Notes under the pieces: model-generated | Databases searched by the model: none | What the model was told of the DNA's origin: nothing | Seen by the model: the letters and a program-made list of their open reading frames with translations, nothing else | In this document: piece by piece, positions 44,150-50,515 of the stretch | Layout: the number at the start of each line of letters is the position of its first letter | Numbering within the stretch: the first letter of the stretch is position 1 | NCBI GenBank assembly: GCA_964423645.1 | Contig: CAYRFE010000025.1 | Coordinates: 1-50,515, forward strand | Direction of reading: 5' to 3' | Length of the DNA: 50,515 nt | From: CAYRFE01 sp964423645 [NCBI: uncultured bacterium] | Lineage (GTDB): Bacteria; Macinerneyibacteriota; Macinerneyibacteria; Macinerneyibacteriales | Position numbers and translations under genes: made by a program

Positions 44150-44178
44150 ATTATATGATGCAAGAAACGCAATGTCAA
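44150..44178 (-). promoter_or_regulatory. Perfect consensus sigma70 promoter of porin H
   Basis: Minus strand TTGACA (44178-44173), 17-base spacer, TATAAT (44155-44150). All twelve box positions and the spacer are at consensus. Confidence 0.9.
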
Positions 44179-44621
44179 GGATATTTTACTAAAGAAGATG
44201 ATTATGTTGAATTATATTCACTTATAGGCGACTAAAGACACCTTTATTATTATTCGCAGTATATTTTACTGTCTTTTATGATATATTATTCATATTTTTA
44301 ACAATATTGTTCGTTATTTTAAGCGCTATGATTTATTCTTTTTGATTACAATGTAGAATTATTTCACACTTTGTTTTTCAACACCTCCGATCTGCAAAAA
44401 GAACTGCCTGAAAGAAAACTATGGGGATATTTACTGCATGTGCGCGTACGCCCCAATGAAGAGGCATATGACCAGCCCTTACCCACGAATTTGTGACGTA
44501 AATTTCATGCCGGAACAAGCCATTAACCACCACTTTTTCAATCAAAAACAATCCTAGTGAAGCTGAAGCAGGTTTCGAGAAATTAATCCCCAAGTGATTA
44601 CAACCTACACAAAAAATAGTT
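44179..44621. other. Divergent intergenic region
   Basis: AT-rich sequence between the porin H promoter and the promoter of the large plus-strand gene. A remnant of the dispersed repeat tail (GTGAAGCTGAAGCAGGTTTCGAGAAATTAATCCCC, in part) lies at about 44,555-44,592. The minus-strand frame at 44378-44593 has no ribosome binding site or family resemblance. No gene is supported. Confidence 0.55.
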
Positions 44622-44650
44622 TTGATATATAAGAACAGTTATGGTATAAT
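44622..44650 (+). promoter_or_regulatory. Promoter of the 1,634-residue protein gene
   Basis: TTGATA (44622-44627), 17-base spacer, TATAAT (44645-44650). The transcript should start at about 44657, giving a leader of roughly nine bases. Confidence 0.7.
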
Positions 44651-44665
44651 AACCATGATTTTTTT

Positions 44666-47600
44666 ATGCAACATATAAACTATCGTTATTCAATCGTCAA
44701 AACACTTGATTCTTTTGCTGAGTGCGATTCATACATTGTGAAGGACGCATTCGATAATCGACAATATCACGCTACTCTTATCAATTCGGCACAACACAGC
44801 TTCCTTTCGCTCATAAAGCGCAATTATCGCATGCTGTTGCAATTATCTCACGAGTTTATCAATCCCCCTTTTCGATTTGAAAAAGTCTTTTTTTGCGATG
44901 ATGATTCAGATGAGAAACGCGTGCTGCTTCTCGAAAATCTTCCTGCCACCGATGCGCTTCATTCATTTTGCGATAAATCAACCGATGAAACTATTCATAC
45001 TCTCTTTGCGCATTTGTTCTTATTCACGATGAATCTCGAAGAGACCGGGATCTACATTACCCACATTCCGCACCATGCAATTACGGTAAAAGACACAATG
45101 CCGTTTTTCAGCAATCTCCCGCTATGGTCCAATCTTTATGAGACACCGCTCAGTGTGTATCGCAGTATTGCGGATATCATCCGTACGGCATGTGCGAATC
45201 GTTCTTTCGCACCATCCTCCCCATTGAATGACCTTATTCATTCTTTATCGGCATTAGAAACACGAGAAGAGCTTGACTCATTACGAAACAACTTGGAAAC
45301 GGTCTATCATACACCTTGTTTTGATGCCGCACCGTATTCAGTCGGCGCGTCTGCAGATTTTGATTATGTGGAAAAATTATTTCTTCATCCGTCAAAGAAC
45401 TGGGGCATTATTCCTTGTACCTCATCCACACCGATAACCTGGCTCCATAACTATATAAAACAATTTGAAACCTCCGAGTCTCTTTTCTTTACCTTTATGG
45501 GATCCCCCGGTGATATGATCTTTCTGGAGCAATTATTTTTGCATCTCAGCATTTATTTCCCGCAAGATATTATTCAAAAATACAAAACCGTGTTACATTT
45601 TCTCACATCCGACAGTGTGCAGTTTCATCTCGATAGAATGACAAAAATCCAGTTATTTGAATCGCTTTCCCGTATTATACGCGCATTTGTGACCTATTAC
45701 GGTTCACTAACTATTTATATCGTTCATTATGATAATTTGGATATGTTCAGCAGAGATTTTCTGGTCTATATCACACAGGATGAATACATAAAATCACTTC
45801 GTATCCTTACTGCCACGTCATACAGCGACAATTTGTTATATGATCTCAAGGAAAAGGGCATTGTTACCGAAAAACTCCCTATTGCATTCCAGCTTACCGA
45901 AACAACCGTTCGCCGTGTCATACCGTATTTGTGCCCTCGTACCGCACCCGATGACGACGCAGTGCAATTTATCACTTCGCATGTCAATTCAGCCGATGAA
46001 ATCGCCGCGTTTTCACACCTTATGATAGAAAAACACGGACTACTCACCTTATCGTCGCACAGATTAACTTATTCTCCATCAAAAACATCGAAATTTGTAT
46101 CCTATACCACCGAGCGAAATGAGGAATTATTGACCTTATTCGCATCCCTTTCCGAGCAGGAAAAGGTCAATCTTATCGTTTTGTCGCTTTTACATTTGCC
46201 GAAACCTGTCGCGTTCTTGCATAATATTCTTCCTGTTGCATTCATCGAATCAATGGTCGCTAAAAAACTTATCAACAAAGATTATGGTGTCTATTACATC
46301 ACCGTACCGATGTTAAAAGATATCATTTCATCACAGGCAACCGAAGAAATGCTGCGAACGGCGATCGAAAAATATATTCTTATCATGATACCGTATAAAG
46401 ACAAACGCTTATCAGACCTTCCCGAGCTTTTTGCATTATTATTCACATTGGAAGATCCTCGTCCTCTTTTCGAAGAATTACTCGGTGATATTGTGCGGCA
46501 TAAGTATTATTCATATGAACCGAGAAAATATGAACTCATGTTCAATCTCATCACTGAAAAGATAATCGAATTCGAATTACCGTATACCAACACCGAGAAC
46601 TTGCTTGATCTTCTCGAGCGTTTCGGCTTTGGTGAGCAAATAACCCGCTTGGTCTTTTACGCGAACAGTATTGCCTCCACCGCTCAAGAGAAAGTACGAA
46701 CATTGTTCGGCATAGCAGAAACTTTCGCACTCGAACAAAATGAAAAATCTGCCGATAATTATATAGCCGATGCCTTCAAAAATATTCCGGCGCTTGACCC
46801 GAAATCCAGGACAACCGCACTTTTACACTATAACAAGGTCTTGCAAACGCTCAAGCGATACGAGGCGATCATTGACAACAGTGTCGTGATCATTTCCGAG
46901 TTGTGGGAGAATTTATCGATCATAAAAAAACTTGATCTGCTCATCAGCCTGGGGAATGCCTATTTTCGCAGCGGAAATGTGGAAGATGCACAGATACAGT
47001 TTGAACACACCATGTCGCTGATTGAAAAAAACATCAATCTCGTTCCTTTATATATGCAATCAACCGCGATCAACAATCTCGGAGTCATCTATAGCAAGCT
47101 GGGCATGTACGACAAGGCTCACGCAAACTATAAACGTGCGATCGCATTATATCAAAACTTTTCAGATATTTACGGCCTGACAACGACGTATAATAATCTT
47201 GCGTCACTTTCATTGAAGATCAATCCGTTTGACTCAATAATATACAGTTATGCGATGAAAGCCCTTTCATATGCTCGAAAGACAGGCACGCTTCCCAACA
47301 TTATTCTCGGTTATTCGTCGTTGATCTCGTATTATTTCAATAAAGGGTATTTATATAAGATCGAAGAGATCATCCACACCAACCTTGCTCAATTGCTCAA
47401 TACCGCGATGGAAACCGAAAACACCGATGAACTGATCAGTCTTCTTTCCGCACTCATAAATTTTTACTTGTTTATCGGCGATTTTGAATCGGCACAGACA
47501 CACATCACCGCCATTCACACGACCATTGATAAAAACGCACTTACACAAAACAAATATATCGCCGATATTGTCACACTGAAATATCTCTTTGAACTTGCCG

Positions 47601-49570
47601 AGTATCAAAAATTGCTGGATGAGTGGGAAATCCTTTCGGAGAAATATGAGAAACCCGCTATATCCGACCGTATCATCATTGATATATTCTATTTTTCGTT
47701 TTTATCCGCCATTATAACGGGAGATACTGATACGATCTCACGAATTCAATATCTGCTTCGTACCAACTATTCCGAATTTTTCTCGTTACCGTTCTACGAA
47801 AAAAAATATTTATTCATGCTCAGTGTAAAAAAGTATGAATTCAATGAAGTAGTATTTGCATTGTTACGGTATTTATTTACTTCTACCGAGTCCAATAAAA
47901 ACTATGAATTAACCGCTTTGATAGAACTTGCACGGAGACACCAGAATACCGACTATTTAAAAGAACTCTATTGTGAAATGTTATTATATCACGATTTCAT
48001 CGCAAGTAATCTTTCAGAACCGTTTACCCGATTCCTCACCAAAAAACCGATACTCCGAGACACTTTGAATTATATCAAAGACACTTATTCGTTACCTGTG
48101 CCAACCTTGGACGCACTTCGTTCTTCCATCAATCATACCTATCTCGAAAATTCCGATAAATTTGACAAAAAAACTCCGTGGGATTTCATCGCCGTCGTGT
48201 TAAATATTGATAACGACTATGAATCATTGTGTAATTATATCATTCAACGATTTGAAGCTTTCAGGGTCATTATTTTCAATGTGTCAGCAAAAAAACAACT
48301 CACACCGGTCTTTACGATCAAAAAGAAACCGTATTATGCTGATGATGAAGAGGTCGATGACGAGGCGCTTGCGCGAGCGATACAATCAGGAGATATCGTA
48401 TTCCGTGATTTGACACAAAACTTTACATGTCTTTACACAAACGGCGTGAAATACAGCGTTGCAATGCCGATCATCGATATCGAACGTGTTGAGATCGATA
48501 CCAAATTAAAACGCAGAAAAAGTGACGTTTCACAAAAAATGAAAAAGGTGCCTTCAAAAATCATATATTTCGACACCAAACGGTTCATATCGCCGATCCC
48601 GTTCTATTCAAGATTCCAATTTTCCGGTTTGCAGGAAGTGTTGTCGCTCTATAACCACTATTCTTTGATCAAGCGGAATGCATTGTTATGCCCTACAAGC
48701 GGAATTTATAATTTTTACTATTGGCATCTTCTTTTGACAAAATTACTTGCCGAAGAACATGCCCCGGATGAAATATCACTTATCGTCATTATTGATGTAT
48801 TGAATTATAAGGACATTTGTGCAATTTACGGATCTGATACCGATCGTCGTTTTATCAAATATTTTACTTCTGCACTTGAGCATATCGTCAGAAAAGACGA
48901 TATGATCGGCAAACATTCCCGACATTCCTTTATCGTCAATCTGTTGTTAAATACAGATGCAAAACCGGAAGATGTCATGGCGCGGATAAAACATACCGTC
49001 GAAGAATATGATTTCCCCGAGCTTACGGTACAGGTAAAAATAGCACTGGGCGGCGCGTTGTATCCTGAACACGGTATGAGTTCCTCCGCACTCATTGAAA
49101 ATACCGAAACAGCCCTCTTAGAGGCGAAAAAAACAGATTCAAGGTGCATGTTGTGGAATAAGAACATGAAGCGAGTCGTTATGAATTCACCGCTTCCGGT
49201 ATCCGTTGATAAAATGTATCTGCAATCGACCGCAGTGCTTGAGCTTATCAATATGACGATTGTGAATCATTTTGAATTGTGTTCAGCAGTTGCCGAGGCA
49301 CTGATGAGAAGCATCAATTTTTCGAGTCTGTATGTAAAGGTCGCTGAACAAGAAATAAAATTCGGAGACACGTTGTGGATCGACAGCATCATCGCGTCGC
49401 ATAAGGACGGATTATACTTTTATCAGGACGAACATTATATCGTGCAATTTTTTGATGACACCATGCATCTGCTTTTACTGTCAGAAAAAGAAATAACCAT
49501 TGATGACTACTATATTCTCAAAAGTATCTATGAATTGATGAAAATGAAACTTCTGGAATTCAATCGATAA
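44666..49570 (+). CDS. Large multi-domain regulatory protein: kinase-like, STAND-like, TPR, GAF-like and GGDEF-like regions
   Basis: 1,634 residues, no signal peptide, probably cytoplasmic. Residues about 5-160 have the outline of a protein kinase without its catalytic residues (GIYITHIPHHAITV where HRD would be). Residues about 240-600 resemble a STAND/AAA ATPase, but the P-loop position reads GSPGDMIF (279-286). Residues about 680-900 are TPR-like (NNLGVIYSKLGMYDKAHANYKRA in part). A GAF-like region lies at about 1170-1310. Residues about 1342-1500 form a GGDEF fold (CPTSGIYNFYYW) in which the GGDEF motif is replaced by SRHSF (1418-1422). About 110 residues follow. Known relatives with active domains are signalling proteins; this one looks like a binding scaffold. 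No Shine-Dalgarno sequence precedes the ATG. Confidence 0.8.
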   Translation: MQHINYRYSIVKTLDSFAECDSYIVKDAFDNRQYHATLINSAQHSFLSLIKRNYRMLLQLSHEFINPPFRFEKVFFCDDDSDEKRVLLLENLPATDALHSFCDKSTDETIHTLFAHLFLFTMNLEETGIYITHIPHHAITVKDTMPFFSNLPLWSNLYETPLSVYRSIADIIRTACANRSFAPSSPLNDLIHSLSALETREELDSLRNNLETVYHTPCFDAAPYSVGASADFDYVEKLFLHPSKNWGIIPCTSSTPITWLHNYIKQFETSESLFFTFMGSPGDMIFLEQLFLHLSIYFPQDIIQKYKTVLHFLTSDSVQFHLDRMTKIQLFESLSRIIRAFVTYYGSLTIYIVHYDNLDMFSRDFLVYITQDEYIKSLRILTATSYSDNLLYDLKEKGIVTEKLPIAFQLTETTVRRVIPYLCPRTAPDDDAVQFITSHVNSADEIAAFSHLMIEKHGLLTLSSHRLTYSPSKTSKFVSYTTERNEELLTLFASLSEQEKVNLIVLSLLHLPKPVAFLHNILPVAFIESMVAKKLINKDYGVYYITVPMLKDIISSQATEEMLRTAIEKYILIMIPYKDKRLSDLPELFALLFTLEDPRPLFEELLGDIVRHKYYSYEPRKYELMFNLITEKIIEFELPYTNTENLLDLLERFGFGEQITRLVFYANSIASTAQEKVRTLFGIAETFALEQNEKSADNYIADAFKNIPALDPKSRTTALLHYNKVLQTLKRYEAIIDNSVVIISELWENLSIIKKLDLLISLGNAYFRSGNVEDAQIQFEHTMSLIEKNINLVPLYMQSTAINNLGVIYSKLGMYDKAHANYKRAIALYQNFSDIYGLTTTYNNLASLSLKINPFDSIIYSYAMKALSYARKTGTLPNIILGYSSLISYYFNKGYLYKIEEIIHTNLAQLLNTAMETENTDELISLLSALINFYLFIGDFESAQTHITAIHTTIDKNALTQNKYIADIVTLKYLFELAEYQKLLDEWEILSEKYEKPAISDRIIIDIFYFSFLSAIITGDTDTISRIQYLLRTNYSEFFSLPFYEKKYLFMLSVKKYEFNEVVFALLRYLFTSTESNKNYELTALIELARRHQNTDYLKELYCEMLLYHDFIASNLSEPFTRFLTKKPILRDTLNYIKDTYSLPVPTLDALRSSINHTYLENSDKFDKKTPWDFIAVVLNIDNDYESLCNYIIQRFEAFRVIIFNVSAKKQLTPVFTIKKKPYYADDEEVDDEALARAIQSGDIVFRDLTQNFTCLYTNGVKYSVAMPIIDIERVEIDTKLKRRKSDVSQKMKKVPSKIIYFDTKRFISPIPFYSRFQFSGLQEVLSLYNHYSLIKRNALLCPTSGIYNFYYWHLLLTKLLAEEHAPDEISLIVIIDVLNYKDICAIYGSDTDRRFIKYFTSALEHIVRKDDMIGKHSRHSFIVNLLLNTDAKPEDVMARIKHTVEEYDFPELTVQVKIALGGALYPEHGMSSSALIENTETALLEAKKTDSRCMLWNKNMKRVVMNSPLPVSVDKMYLQSTAVLELINMTIVNHFELCSAVAEALMRSINFSSLYVKVAEQEIKFGDTLWIDSIIASHKDGLYFYQDEHYIVQFFDDTMHLLLLSEKEITIDDYYILKSIYELMKMKLLEFNR

Positions 49571-49659
49571 TACAAACGATACTACCGTACACAATCGTGT
49601 TTCATAAATCGAATTGTAGATTTTCCACTCTCATGCACGTTAACGGCGCTTTCGCAAAA

Positions 49660-50515
49660 TTGAACTACCCCGCAAAGCTACGAGGTATCGAAAACATAAT
49701 TCTGTAGTTGTGCGCCCACCCCAAACCCCTCCCGTGAAAATCGGGAGGGGCTTCCGATTTGAATAGCGGGGACTTACGTCCCCGCACCCCTTAACAATAA
49801 AAGCTGCATGCAATCAATATTCCAAAATCGGCCTTAAAAAATCAGCGTGTAGCAATTCAAGAACTTTTTCGTTAAAAAACAAATACTGTCTGAGCGCAGC
49901 GAGTTTATTTGTTTTAGAAAAAGTGCGCAGAATTGTAGCTGATTTTTTACAGCCTTGACTTTTTTGTTACTTTTTGTGGCAAGACAAAAAGTAAGGCAGG
50001 AGTTTTGAAGTTGTGCCATCCCCAAACCCCTTCCGTTGGATTCGGAAGGGGCTTCCGATTTGAATAGCGGGGACTTACGTCCCCGCACCCCTTAACAATA
50101 AAAGCTGCATGCAATCAATATTCCAAAACCGGCATTAAAAAATCAGTGTATAGAAATACTTGCAGGTAACGCATACCAGGCGTTCCGCAATTTTTTACAG
50201 CCTTGACTTTTTTGTTACTCGTTGTGGCAAGACAAAAAGTAAGGCATGGGTTTTGAAGTTGTGCCCACCCCAAACCCCTCCCGTGGAAATCGAGAGGGGC
50301 TTCCGATTTGAATAGCGGGGACTTACATCCCCGCACCCCTAATAAAAGCTTCATGCAATCAATATTCCAAAAACGGCCTTAAAAAATCAGCGTGTAGCAA
50401 TTCAAGGACTTTTTCGTTATAAAACAAATACTGTCTGAGCGCAGCGAGTTTATTTTTTTGAGAAAAAGTGCGCAGAATTGTAGCTGATTTTTTACAGCCT
50501 TGACTTTTTTGTTAC
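49660..50515 (+). repeat. Tandem array of the dispersed repeat at the right window edge
   Basis: Three units begin at about 49,706, 50,005 and 50,255. Each has GTGCCCACCCCAAACCCCTCCC-type hairpin, CTTCCGATTTGAATAGCGGGGACTTACGTCCCCGC-type hairpin (in part), CACCCCTTAACAATAAAAGC and GCAATCAATATTCCAAAA. A linker AAAAATCAGCGTGTAGCAATTCAAG...GCTGATTTTTTACAGCC (about 130 bases) occurs near-identically at 49,838-49,957 and 50,385-50,515, and a shorter variant between. The minus-strand frames 49834-50088 and 50115-50354 lie wholly in the repeat and are not genes. The 90 bases between 49571 and 49660 show nothing. Confidence 0.85.

Noticed and set aside
44378-44593. Minus-strand frame of 71 residues before the giant gene
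   Set aside because: No ribosome binding site; part of it overlaps a repeat remnant.
49834-50354. Two similar minus-strand frames in the right-edge repeats (GRKSPLFKSEAP...)
   Set aside because: They repeat only because the DNA repeats; they translate hairpin sequence and lack start signals.
49660-50515. CRISPR array
   Set aside because: Units are about 250-300 bases long with internal hairpins and no short unique spacers; no cas gene is present.

Overview
The window looks like chromosome from an uncultivated, diderm, AT-rich bacterium, most probably a spirochaete. The main clue is the order spoVG - (tRNA-Gln, short glmU) - rplY/ctc - pth, which resembles the spoVG-rplY-pth neighbourhood known from Borrelia. 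A BMP-family lipoprotein, a DUF3798 lipoprotein, many lipoboxes and many outer-membrane beta-barrel proteins agree with this. The phylum is an inference; there is no rRNA gene to settle it. No phage, insertion sequence, CRISPR array or plasmid gene was seen.

Layout. (1) 1-3,010: a secreted protein of the family misnamed asparagine synthetase B (+), facing an outer-membrane protein of the PorV/TraF_2 type (-). (2) 3,372-14,426 (-): one tightly packed run of 12 protein genes and a tRNA: TPR lipoprotein, lipoprotein, metalloprotease/propeller/BamA-like fusion, TPR protein, lipoprotein, ispE, spoVG, tRNA-Gln, short glmU, rplY, pth, a small membrane protein and pepT, ending in a terminator. (3) 15,187-21,202 (-): a sensory operon of BMP-type lipoprotein, hybrid histidine kinase, PrsW-like membrane protein without the catalytic glutamates, and a trypsin-like protease. 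(4) 21,509-22,618 (-): a malate/lactate-type dehydrogenase. (5) 22,967-25,913 (+): mop and tupABC, for tungstate handling. (6) 26,273-31,290 (-): a DUF3798 lipoprotein with a dual ATPase and two RbsC-type permeases, an ABC importer. (7) 31,496-44,121 (-): a tandem array of eight paralogous porin-like proteins, five of them separate promoter-gene-terminator units. (8) 44,666-49,570 (+): a 1,634-residue protein with kinase-like, STAND-like, TPR, GAF-like and GGDEF-like regions whose three enzyme-type motifs all look degenerate. (9) 49,660-50,515: tandem copies of a repeat whose relatives are scattered through most long intergenic regions.

The most unusual content is the porin array, with a chimeric member, an identical 108-bp spacer used twice, strong near-consensus promoters and an invariant cysteine; the large multi-pseudo-domain protein beside it; the BMP/kinase/pseudo-PrsW/protease operon; and a family of multi-hairpin intergenic repeats, one copy of which separates a porin gene from its terminator. 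Both window edges lie in the same repeat family, so the window may be a whole contig that ended at repeats.
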